NCBI GenBank assembly: GCA_024741835.1
Contig: JAENRP010000142.1
Span: 2,719 to 20,402 of the forward strand
Reading direction: 5' to 3'
Source of the DNA: Diplocarpon mali
Lineage: Eukaryota; Ascomycota; Leotiomycetes; Helotiales; Drepanopezizaceae
Length of the DNA: 17,684 bases
In this document: positions 8,838 through 17,530 of the stretch, piece by piece
Layout of the letters: each line of letters opens with the position of its first letter
Numbering within the stretch: the first letter of the stretch is position 1
Notes under the pieces: generated by a model
Told to the model about the DNA's origin: nothing
Databases searched by the model: none
The model's input: the letters and a program-made list of their open reading frames with translations, nothing else
Translations under genes and position numbers: made by a program

Positions 8838-9540
8838 CTTAAGAGCCCTGCCCCTGCTGCGCGCTATATGCCTAAGCCTATAATAGAGCGTGATAATATA
8901 TACGTGCGTTATATTATATGCAAGAGTACTAGCAATCTCGATTATTAGTGCTTTAATAGCACCTTTAGTGCGTATTGCGTTTATTATATAGTGCTAAGTA
9001 ATAGCTACTAGTAAGCTAGCAGACCTCTTTTCGCTTCTTAAGAGGCTATTATATTGGCCTGCGCCTATAGTACCTTTAAGGAGGAGGTAGTACTACTGCT
9101 TAATATAGTAAAAGGTGCGCTTTAAAGCTTCTATAGTATATTTATTAAGTCTTATTAAGTTCTAAGCTGATTTTAAAAGATAGGAGCGATTAGACCTTAG
9201 TGCTAAGAGGGCCTGCTACTTTTGCAAGTAGTAGTATTACTACCTCTTTTGCTCTTAGCATACTATTCCTATTTGCTCCTAGGCCCTTTAGCTTAGACCC
9301 ATTCGCCCCTATTATCGCCGCTGCTGCTCTTATCCCCTTTGCCTCTGCTATCGCAGCCGCTGCTATAGTCTCCCTATTTATCTCCCTAGCCCTTGCTATC
9401 GCCGCGCCCGTTCTCGCCGCCGCCTCTACTGCCTTTGCTCCTATCGCCCCTACCGTACCCTTTGCCTTCGCCCCTGCTATCGCTAGTATATTTGCCAATA
9501 GGCCTCTGGCCAAAGGAGTACTAATAGGCCTCTCTTAAGA
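8838..9540 (+). pseudogene. Degraded antisense frame with a six-cysteine module and low-complexity tail
   Basis: On the plus strand, opposite to pol, one frame reads from about 8838 with stops that fit RIP of CAG/CAA. Codons fit a pattern C-x2-C-x9-C-x8-C-x2-C-x6-C. TGC is retained at 8919-8921, 8949-8951 and 8976-8978; TAT or TAC replaces a presumed Cys at 8910-8912, 8985-8987 and 9006-9008. A hydrophobic, helix-like stretch follows to about 9110. Then comes a C/T-rich tail, 9190-9540, rich in Pro/Leu/Ser or Ala depending on frame. That tail is open for over 100 codons in one frame on each strand, and these open frames look compositional. I do not recognise the protein; the cysteine spacing suggests a small zinc-binding module. 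The start codon is not identifiable. It may be an antisense accessory gene or a passenger fragment. Confidence 0.42.
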
Positions 9541-9789
9541 GGAGATCTATATAAAGCTCTTAGCTATAGCATCTTAGCTCCTAGCCTTAATTAAGAGAAT
9601 CTAAGAGAGGGTCGCGCCTTATAATAGCAGCTTAAGAATATTACCTATTTTATATTTTTAAAAAAGGAGAAGCTTTTATAATACACTTTATAAAAGAAAA
9701 CAAATAAATATAATTATAAGAGAGTAAGAGCTTATAAATATAAGTCTTTTAATAATAAGTAATTACTTACTAATAAGTGCGAGTTATTA

Positions 9790-11100
9790 AATAATTATTT
9801 AAAAGCTTTAAAGGTTTAATAAACGAATAAAGCTTTTAAACTTTTAGCAGTTTAGGTTCTTAATAAGCCTATTTGCGTATATCTCCTTAATAGGGAGGTA
9901 GATTATTTAAAAGCTTCCTTTCTAATACTCTTAGCAAATCTATATATTACTAATTTCGATATATTAAAGGCTTGTTTTAATCTTTTCATTCTTTATAACA
10001 ATTAGCCGAATCGTCTATTAATTATTATAATATATATTCCATTTAAAGAGGGAGTCTATGCAAATCTCTTTAAAGAGGCATTTTATAGCTATTATCTCCT
10101 TTGCAGTAGAAACTATACTATAGAGTTCTACTTTAATAAAGGAGAGCGTAATAGTTACTTAGCGATTCGCTTTCCAAATAATCAGTCCTTTAAATAGGAA
10201 GAAGACGTATCCTTAAAAGGATCTGCAAGTCTTTTAATTATCTTTAAAAAAAGTATCTAAAGATGCGACTAATTGGTATTCCTTAGCCTTAAAGCTATAG
10301 GCAATTCTTAAAAAGCATATACTATATAGGTATTAAAGCGTCTAGTCTATAGTTAAAAGGTGCTTAAAGCTTAAATTAATTAAGAAGAAAGATAGTTAAA
10401 AGGCTGCGAATGCAATATCTAAGCGTATTATAATTACTATATAAAGAATAAAGCCTATTTTCTTTTAATACTCCTTTACCTTTTTTAAAGAAGCTTACCT
10501 TAAGTTCTTAATAAACTCCTTCTTTAATAGTAGAGTATTAGGCACTCTTCCTATATTAGCTTTAAACTTTTAAGCGATCTTCTTAATATAGGTATTATAA
10601 ATTAAGGAGATCCTCTTTACCTTCCTATTTTAAATAATCCTTACTCTAAGGAACTAAGAGATATCTCTTATAATAATAAGCTTATATACCCTCTTTAAGT
10701 CTTTAATTAAACAAGTCGCTTAATCTAAGTTAAAGGCCTTATATAACACTTAAATATTATTAATATAAAACGCTATAAAGACTATATAATCCTTTATTAT
10801 AAAAATATAAGGCTCCTTACCTAATAGCTTAAGTTAAAGGCCCTTAAGCGTTCTTATAAAGTTCTTATACTATAGTGCTAAAGAGTCTTTCAGCCTATAG
10901 AGCGCGCGGTCCAGTTCTACTACTATATTAAGGCGCTTAAAGCCATCTAATAGGAAGCATATAACTAAAGCACTCCTTAGGTCTTTAAAAGTATTAATAA
11001 ACGTATTAATAACGTCGAACTGCTTTACTTCTATATTAAAGTATATAATAAGTGCTATTAGTACCTTAAAAGACCTTATTATAAGCGTAGCTATATAGGT
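9790..11100 (-). pseudogene. Inner copia pol remnant: reverse transcriptase and RNase H
   Basis: Reverse transcriptase motifs, minus strand: KQFDVINTFIN with its catalytic Asp intact at 11014-11016, ALYRLKD at 10885-10905, and the Y-V-D-D box changed to Y-I-N-N at 10753-10770. RNase H follows: GYVFFLF (10192-10212), a KVELYS box with the conserved Glu (10117-10137), an STAKE-type helix, then the copia C-terminal segment resembling PTKEMPADGLTK, ending near 9800. In-frame TAG/TAA occur at expected Trp or Gln positions (for example the Trp of the LWY motif). Loss of both YxDD aspartates would abolish polymerase activity. Confidence 0.88.
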
Positions 11101-12699
11101 TAAGAAAATTAAAGCTTTATCTTAAAGATCCCCTTATATAATTAGCTATAATTGGCACTTTAAAAGCTTATTAAAGCTATTAACCTTATAGGTAAAAACC
11201 TATTTTAATAGTATTAGCAAGGGCTTTAAGTAGTCCTTTTATACAATTCTTTAGCAACTTTGAGATTCTAAATTCCTAATCTCCTAGCGCCCTCCTTCCT
11301 TAAATCGTTTGTTAAAAGGGTGCTTCTCTAAGTCCTACTATCCTTTTAAAGGCTTTAGCAAAGAGCCTTAGTACTATAGGCGATTAAAAGACTACGCTTT
11401 ATCCTTTGCTTAACTATTAACTATAGCTTTAATAATTATATAAACTATCAAATAGTCCTTCTTATCCTCCCTTATCTATTTATTCGCTTAAAAGGTTAAT
11501 ATAAACTCTTATATATATAAGGAGTAAAGTAGATCAATATTACTTTAAGAGAGTATATACTCTAAAGTAGTAGTATATACTTTTAAAGTCTCTTATTACT
11601 TAACGCTTAAGTGTCTTGTCCTCTTTTGCCTAAGAAAAGGGAGTTCCTTCTTACGCTTTTCTCTATAGGTCTCCTCCTCTATTTTTATTATTATTAAAGG
11701 TTCCTTTAAGAGTTTAGGTAGCTCTATCTCTTAAGCCTATAGTCTTTAAGCTAGTATTATAACTTAAGATATTATATTATTAAGGCCTACTCCTTTTACT
11801 AGGTTGCTTCTTATAAGACTATTAAAGCTCCTCCCAGATCTTAGCAATAGTACCTCTAGCCTTTTACCAGAATTTACTAAAGCCTACCTTTATAACTAAA
11901 GACTCTATCTTAAAGCCTTTAAGCTATTTCCATTCTTATATAAAATAGCAGCTAGAGATCTACCGATCGCCTTATAGAACTCGTCTTTAAAGACTCCCTT
12001 AGAGTTGTCTATAGTTCCTTCTTTAGTAGGGCCTTTATAAGGAATCATCACCCTTAAGCTTTAGTCGCCATTTGCCTTCTTAAAGACTGGCGAAGTAGCT
12101 TCTAATTCGCTTGCTTCTACCTTTGAGTTTCTAAGCAGGTCTCTCGGATTTAGATTTAAGTTAAGGCCTTCTATATTATTAATTAAAGGCTATAGAGCAG
12201 CGTCGGTCTATAATACAGGCTCTTCTTATATAGCGGCTTCTTTTGCAGCAATTACATTTGGCCTTGCGATAAGCTCCGATTCTTCGAAAATACCTTCGAA
12301 CTTAGCGTCCTAAGCTTCCTCTCCCTTTTTAATTAATTAAAGGGTCGTCTTAAGTTCCTAGTGCAATATAAGGTTTGCGTACTTAGCTTCTGGACTATAA
12401 AAGAGAGACTTATCGAATTCGATATTATAAGTTATTATTACTTACTAAAGTATAAGAATCCAGATTCTATAAATATTAAAGGTAATATATCTAACTAAGT
12501 AACCTAAGTGCCTTTGTAATTCAATTTTAAAGGTTCGGCGGTCCCTCCCTACCTCCCTTTTCCTAATTAAAGGGTATACGCAAGCGCTATATATATAAAC
12601 GCAACTCTAGTCTAACTTTAAGCTTACTATTATCTGCTTAATAAGTAGCAGCTTATAGAATCGAAAATACTACTTAAACTAACTATAAAAAGCCTTGCT
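11101..12699 (-). pseudogene. Inner copia pol linker between integrase and reverse transcriptase, unreadable in detail
   Basis: This interval occupies the place of the integrase C-terminal linker and the reverse transcriptase N-terminus. It is saturated with stops in all frames, and I could not place specific motifs by eye. No independent gene is visible on either strand. Confidence 0.5.
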
Positions 12700-13340
12700 T
12701 AATAAGATCATCTTCTTTCTAGCAAGTAGGAAGATATTATAAAGGTATATAGCAGCCTCTATAACCTTTAGCCAAAGGCTCGCTAGAAGCCTAGCGTAAA
12801 TCCTCATTTTAATAAAGCGTTTAATCAACTCCCTTCCTATTCGCTTCGCGCCTTTATTAAGTTAATATATATAAGTAGAAGTAAGCTCCAAATCGATTCC
12901 TTCCTCTTTTACCTATTTCTAGTACTCTATAAGAGAGTCTTCCCTTAAGAAGATTATTAAAGTATTATTATCTTGCCTAATCTTGTAAATTAAAAGCCTA
13001 TATTAGCGTTTCACTTATACTTCAAAGGCCTAAAGGACCTTTATAACTATATCTCTGCCCTTTAATCTTAATAGGAATATCTAAAGCATACTGCTATACT
13101 TATCCTTAATTAAAAGAACCTATAAGCAACTATTATATAAGTTATTTAAAAAGTTAAAGAGATCTTAAGAGATCTTAAAAAAGAGCCTTAAAGATCAATT
13201 CTTAAAGGTAGCGTAAGAAATAACTTACTTAGCAAACGCTACTACGCATATAAGGCACTTTAGCCTCTATATTCCCCTGATCTTTACTCCCTTAGCGCAC
13301 TTGACTAGCACTTAAAGAGCCTTTGCGCCTAGGTAGCTAG
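12700..13340 (-). pseudogene. Inner copia integrase remnant
   Basis: Zinc-finger remnants: the HLG-type His codon is TAC at 13333-13335 (CAC>TAC), and C-x2-C is intact at 13246-13257. The first catalytic Asp is retained (DLF, 13162-13164), preceded by TAA where Trp is expected. Near 12820-12870 a stretch resembling NGGAERVGR reads NKGAKRIGR, with Lys at 12844-12846 in place of the catalytic Glu. The second catalytic Asp was not located with confidence. Order and spacing fit a copia integrase. Confidence 0.8.
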
Positions 13341-13599
13341 CGCAAAGGTATTAAGTATATGCATTATCATCCTATACCCTAGTAGGTGCATAGCTAGACT
13401 AAAACCTATTATAAAGCGTTATCTTAGCTATAAGGAACGCTATTAAAGTAAAGAAGTTATATTAAAGTATATTTAAGAGATCTAAATAGTTAATAGGCTT
13501 ATATTTAAAGAAAACGAGATTATAGTAACGCTCTAATTAAGCTCGCTTTATAGAATCTTCAATGCTCTTAAAGCGTAAAGTAAGGTCTACCTTAGAGTA

Positions 13600-13990
13600 C
13601 TAAAAACCCTTATCTGTAAGGAGCCTTTTTAAGATAATATTAATAGTAAACTCCTTTATAATAGCAATATTGCAAAGCATCATCCTTATAAGAGAGCTAT
13701 TATATTATAAAAGAGAGTCTGCTATATATCTATTACCTCTCCTAATAATTAGGAGTCTTAAGGTACCTGCTTTAATATATTACTATAAGTCGCTAGAAGG
13801 CTTGAAGGTGCCTATAATAAGTAAATCCTTTAAATTAATAATATGAGTAGCCGCGCAATTATTAAGGAGCGTACTTAAGGAGAGCGGGTAGCGTTCTAGC
13901 TTAAAGAGGTAGTAGACGTTAAACAATTCTTTAAAAGCGTTAAAGGCAAAGGGATCTATTACTATAAAGACTAGTAAGTTCTCCCTTTTA
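13600..13990 (-). pseudogene. Inner copia aspartic protease remnant
   Basis: The minus strand reads LLNNCAATH at 13843-13869, matching the copia protease active-site block D-x-G/C-A-A/S-T/S-H, with the catalytic Asp changed to Asn at 13861-13863. A following segment on the same frame (GTFKPSSDL..., RGNRY...) fits the usual protease-to-pre-integrase region. Its position between gag and integrase supports the call. Confidence 0.75.
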
Positions 13991-13999
13991 TTTAAACCA

Positions 14000-15400
14000 T
14001 CTTCCTTAAAGGCTAAAGCCTTTCCTTTAAATTTATCAATTACTATTACTATAATATCATTCTCCTTAAGCTATACTTAAAGACCCTTAAACTAATCTCT
14101 TGCGTTTAACGCCTTTTGTATTTATAAGACCTCCTCTTGCAAAGGGAGAACCTTTATATTTTCCTTACGCCTATCTATAGTATATAATAGTTTCTAATAG
14201 TCCTAGGGCTTCTAATAGTGATTTTTAAAGCCTTTATAAGGGCACTTAAGCCTAGTCTCCCTTTTAAAGCTTATGGAGCGATTTTAAAAGCTGCTTGCTA
14301 AAGCCTGCGAAGGGGTTTCAGCATCTAAGAGAGACTCTTGAGTAGTAAAAACTGCTAGCCCTTTATTATCAATCGCTCTATTAGATTTAATGCCTGCTAG
14401 GGCGTAGCTTAGCTATATTAGGTCGTACTTATATAAGGTTCCCATCTGCTTATTAGTAATAATTTCCTCCTTTAAGCGAGTCACTTAACTTAAATTAATC
14501 TTTATTATAATTAAGTTTAAAAAGTCAGTAACTCCTAGTCTCCCTTTGATCTTAAGGAGATTATATTATTCTATTAAGCAGTATACCTCCTACTACTCCC
14601 AGATCTATTGCTAAGTATTAATTCTCCTAATCTTGCCTTAGTATAATACGTCGCAGTATTAGAGCCTTATCTAAGACTGAATAGCCTTGTTAAAAGGTGC
14701 AATATCATACTTTAAAATAGATACTAGGCCTTAGAGTAAGAGTTGCTAGTTTATTAAATTAGTATATAGGTCGTTAGTAGTAGTTCCACTTATAGGAGTA
14801 TCTTTATTAAATATTAAAGAGGAGAGCTTCTTAGCTTAGATTTATACTTAAGCTATTGTAGAAGCTAAAAGCGTTCTATTGACAGTTTTAAAGACCTATT
14901 TTAAAAGTAGTTTATAGTATTTGCGTTAAGTCTTCCAAGTTTCCTTATATATATAGTACTCCTTTATTAGGATTTTATATTTATCCTTAATATCCTTATA
15001 AGAAGCCTATAGAAGAGGAGCTTTTAATAGATCTCTTAAGGGAAAGCGGGCGTAAATCTATTTAGATAGAGTCGCTATATACTCTTTATATAACCTCGCG
15101 TATATTACGCAAAGGTTAGCCATTTCCAATTCCTTAAGCTCCTATATAAAGGGAGCTTAAGGCTCGGTCTCTATAATTAACTTAAATAGAAGTCTTAGAT
15201 CGGCAAAAATAGTAATATTATAAAGCTTAATGAAAAACATATATTTACTAAACCACTTTACTTAAGAGGCAAAGGTATTAAAGTAAGGCTTAAAGATGCT
15301 TAAAGAGTCAGATATATTAAATAGAGTCTAGTGAAAAAGGTTAGGTATATAAATAAAGTTTGCAAATAAAGTTCGATCAAAAGATAGAGATTTATTAATT
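14000..15400 (-). pseudogene. Inner copia gag remnant
   Basis: Assigned mainly by position between the primer-binding site and protease. A readable stretch at about 15200-15330 (FASxVKWFSKYMFFIKLYN) has the look of a gag capsid helix region. A weak zinc-knuckle-like C-P-Y-K-G-x-K-N-H occurs at 14218-14244, but its second Cys is not evident. Stops of the RIP type interrupt all frames. Confidence 0.55.
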
Positions 15401-15501
15401 AAAAATAAAGGTCCTTTAAGTTGTTATAAATACTCGAAAAGTCGGTCAAGAGCTTAAAGGGCCCTTTAGTCGGTTATATATAAAGAGAAAGTATATTAAA
15501 G

Positions 15502-15520
15502 TGCTTATAGGGCTTATAAC
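15502..15520 (-). other. Primer-binding site, initiator tRNA-Met type
   Basis: Directly downstream of the 5' LTR the minus strand reads GTTATAAGCCCTATAAGC. After undoing TpG>TpA, the first 13 bases would be GTTATGAGCCCTG, the complement of the anticodon region of initiator tRNA-Met (containing GGGCTCATAAC). Copia-type elements often prime from an internal half of this tRNA rather than its 3' end. The tRNA sequence is from general knowledge, not from this window. Confidence 0.65.
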
Positions 15521-15717
15521 TATAGTACGGTCAGCTAGAGGGCCTTTATTAGGTCGCTTAAAAGGCTTGCTAATATAAGAGAAGATAATTAATTATATTA
15601 TTATCTAGTATATATATAGTAAAGAGACTTCGGAAAGAAAAGGGAGAGTCTATGACTTAGCAGAGTCACGTAGAGGGTCTCCAGAATAAGTGGAGACTCC
15701 GCCCATTCTGCACAACA
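15521..15717 (-). repeat. 5' LTR of the inner copia element
   Basis: Gap-free partner of 8143-8339. In element orientation it begins TGTTGTGCAG and ends next to the primer-binding site. Its outer 60 or so bases (right end) keep CpA and TpG, for example ctgcacaaca, while its inner end is RIP-altered (tatagtacgg). A TA-rich stretch, tatatatata, lies near 15610. Confidence 0.93.
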
Positions 15718-15722
15718 TAGGT
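15718..15722. repeat. Target site duplication, right copy (taggt)
   Basis: Identical to 8138-8142, with one copy on each side of the inner element. Both copies are unmutated. Confidence 0.9.
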
Positions 15723-16130
15723 TTTTGCCGTCCTTATACACTCGCTTAGGTTTTAAGACCTAGAGATATCCGATAGCGTAGTAGAACTCTATATATAATA
15801 TAAAGCAACTAGTCGCAAGTGCCGTCTAACTAAAAGATCAAGCATTTAGGTCGTCGAGTTGTATTTATATAACGCCGTCTGCGTAGTATGCCCAAATGGC
15901 GTTCGTACTATTGCGAGTAAGGTAAACGTTATTACCTTTGCTATAAAGCTCAAAGCCGCGATAGCGGATATAGCTTTATAAGAAGAGCTAGGTCCTATAT
16001 AACTCATTAGAGTAAAGAGTATTAGTCAGCTTAATGATCTTAGTAGACCCGTCCGGCATCCTATAGCATAATCGAACGAGTCTAATGCCCTCTATAGTGT
16101 AACGACACAGAACCGCCAAAGTGCGAGATC
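15723..16130 (-). pseudogene. Outer copia pol remnant: end of protease region and pre-integrase domain
   Basis: The minus strand reads MPDGSTKIIKLTNTLY (around 16005-16060), typical of the segment after a copia protease. It continues through RYRGFELYSKGNNVYLT to the pre-integrase zinc region. There the H-x3-H pair is Y-A-I-G-Y at 15766-15780, both His codons altered by CA>TA. The frame runs to ...KDGKN at the junction and continues in phase at 8142 after removal of the inner element. The protease active-site block expected upstream (near 16200) is not found, so the outer element is probably interrupted again between about 16110 and 16215. Confidence 0.8.
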
Positions 16131-16404
16131 AAGTATAGGAGCAAGAAGTGGTGCAAAAGGCGTATTCTATAGGTCTAATACGAAGGAAACGAAGAAGTTA
16201 GAGAACCCTCCTTAAGGGAGAGCCCTTCTTCCTTATATATATAGCAGCTAGGAGCTCTATTGCCCGCTTATATAATATTATATAAGAATATCCTTTTGCA
16301 CCTTTAAGGTCGATTTGAGAAAACCCTATATTGAATCGAGATTGTGAAACCTTAGAATACTATACTCTTAGGTAATTGCACTAAGTAGAGGTGCAGCTAT
16401 TATA
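16131..16404 (-). repeat. Possible 3' LTR of a third copia-like element
   Basis: In element orientation this starts TATAATAGCTGC (TG in the ancestor) immediately after a polypurine tract, as an LTR should. Its other boundary is not determined: somewhere after about 16110 the outer pol frame is lost. The partner LTR would lie right of the window, so this is an inference from the tract and the broken frame. Confidence 0.4.
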
Positions 16405-16421
16405 CTACCCTCCCCCTTTAA
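16405..16421 (-). other. Polypurine tract of the third element
   Basis: On the minus strand the run reads TTAAAGGGGGAGGGTAG, the strongest purine tract in the RIP-affected region. The inner element's tract beside its 3' LTR (TTAAGGGGTA) is similar, so the two may belong to related elements. Confidence 0.5.
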
Positions 16422-16744
16422 GAACGCTTGCCTATAAGTATTAGTAGGTTATGATGATTTTTATATAGTAATGTACTTAGTGCATTATTATACAAATAGT
16501 ACTATTCTGTATTTAGTTTAGCGCAAGTCGCGTTATACACTTAAATTTGTTTTTCCTCCTATAAGATCTTCCTTCCTTAGTATAATAACTGCATACAATC
16601 GCATAGGTCCCTTACTCCTACTACTATAGCGTAAGGCTAATATATAGTAGTAGAAACAATTACTACTACTACTACTAACTACTATAAGTAAGTTTACCTT
16701 AGTCTAGGGTCGAATCGCGTCTAATATGCGTAGTGCTAATTCCC
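16422..16744. other. Non-coding stretch with a TAC microsatellite
   Basis: No gene is visible. A tac repeat fills 16661-16677 and precedes the cysteine-rich frame by about 100 bp. It corresponds in position to the 3' region of the inner element. Confidence 0.4.
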
Positions 16745-17530
16745 CTGCTATCAGGCGCCCTTGCGGTGGCCTACTGCGTTTGTTATTATTAGTACGTGCG
16801 GCGCCTTATGCGTAATATTACGCATAAGTGCGAGTTTGAATCAAAGCGTAATAAGAAGTGCTACTAGTACTAAGAGCAAAAGGCAGAGTACATCTCTATA
16901 AGTATTTCGAATTAAGTCTAAAGACTTAGTCGCGCTAATACTTATTTATAGCTTCCCTCTTATATTAGTAAGGAGTTCGCAGCGCTATCCGCGGCCTTTA
17001 AGGAGTAGCAGGGAGAGGCTCCTTAATAGTAAGAGGGAGATAATAACGATAATAATAAGGACGCGTATGCGATTTTGGCAGAGAACTGCAAGATACTCTA
17101 TTAAAAGGCGGTCTAGCGCGCCTGGATTCTTATCAACCTTTTACTAGTAGCTAGCGTAAAGGCTCTAACTAGCTGCTCCTAACTAGAGCGTGCTAGCCTT
17201 ACGGAGCTCTGCTCTATAGCTAAGGCTATAGTAAGCTAGCTAAAAGGGATCTAGGCGATAGTTGCTATAAGTTAAACCTAAATTAGTATTAAATCGACTG
17301 CTGACTTTCTAATAGGAGCGTAGCGACCTTATTAAGTCCCGGCTAGCGAGGTTAAAGTAATCTAGCCAAATTATACTAGGCCTCCTAAGGTCTATTACCG
17401 CATTAGTAGAGCAGACTGCTATAGTAGTAGAGTCTCTTATAAGAAGAGGAGGGCTTGCAGTAGCAAGGGTAGCGTTAGGCGCGGCGGCTAGTAGGGCGGC
17501 GCTAGCAGCGGCAAGAGGAGGAGGTCAGGG
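16745..17530 (+). pseudogene. Second degraded six-cysteine frame with basic tail
   Basis: One plus-strand frame reads from about 16745 with only RIP-type stops. Its codons fit C-x2-C-x14-C-x9-C-x2-C-x5-C, beginning at 16775-16777 and passing through HKCEFES and NKKCY; some Cys are inferred from TAT/TAC. Next come a Gln/Asp/Asn-rich stretch around 17030-17070 (GDNNDNNKDAYAILAEN) and a long Ala/Ser-rich helical region. The tail is basic (KKRRACSSKGSVRRGG, near 17440-17490). The protein is not recognised. It resembles the frame at 8838-9540 in orientation, cysteine pattern, upstream tac repeat and place relative to a polypurine tract. The 3' end is unclear. Confidence 0.42.
16805..16828. repeat. 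Perfect 24-bp palindrome
   Basis: The half site CTTATGCGTAAT is followed at once by its exact reverse complement with no spacer. It lies inside the cysteine-rich frame between the second and third cysteine codons. It keeps TpG and CpA dinucleotides that are scarce nearby. Function unknown. Confidence 0.9.

Larger units (their letters stand above)
8143..15717 (-). mobile_element. Complete but RIP-inactivated Ty1/copia retrotransposon (inner element, 7575 bp)
   Basis: Structure in element orientation, right to left: 5' LTR 15521-15717, primer-binding site 15502-15520, gag about 15400-14000, protease about 13990-13600, integrase about 13340-12700, reverse transcriptase and RNase H about 11100-9790, an unusual 1.45-kb 3' region, polypurine tract 8340-8350, and 3' LTR 8143-8339. 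The gag-PR-IN-RT-RH order defines Ty1/copia. At 7.6 kb it is longer than the 5-6 kb usual for the group; the extra length is mainly the 3' region with an antisense reading frame. No open pol frame remains. It sits inside another copia element in the same orientation. Confidence 0.93.

Noticed and set aside
9190..9538. Ala-rich ORFs on both strands treated as separate proteins
   Set aside because: They are near mirror images generated by biased composition; only the tail of the antisense frame is considered, without choosing a protein.
8143..15717. LTR boundaries starting at 8145 and 15523 (TGGTGC...)
   Set aside because: That choice gives no target duplication, while starting two bases earlier gives a perfect 5-bp taggt on both sides and restores the outer frame.
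16708..16725. Possible tRNA B-box (gggtcgaatcgc)
   Set aside because: No matching A-box, acceptor stem or T-stem could be built around it.
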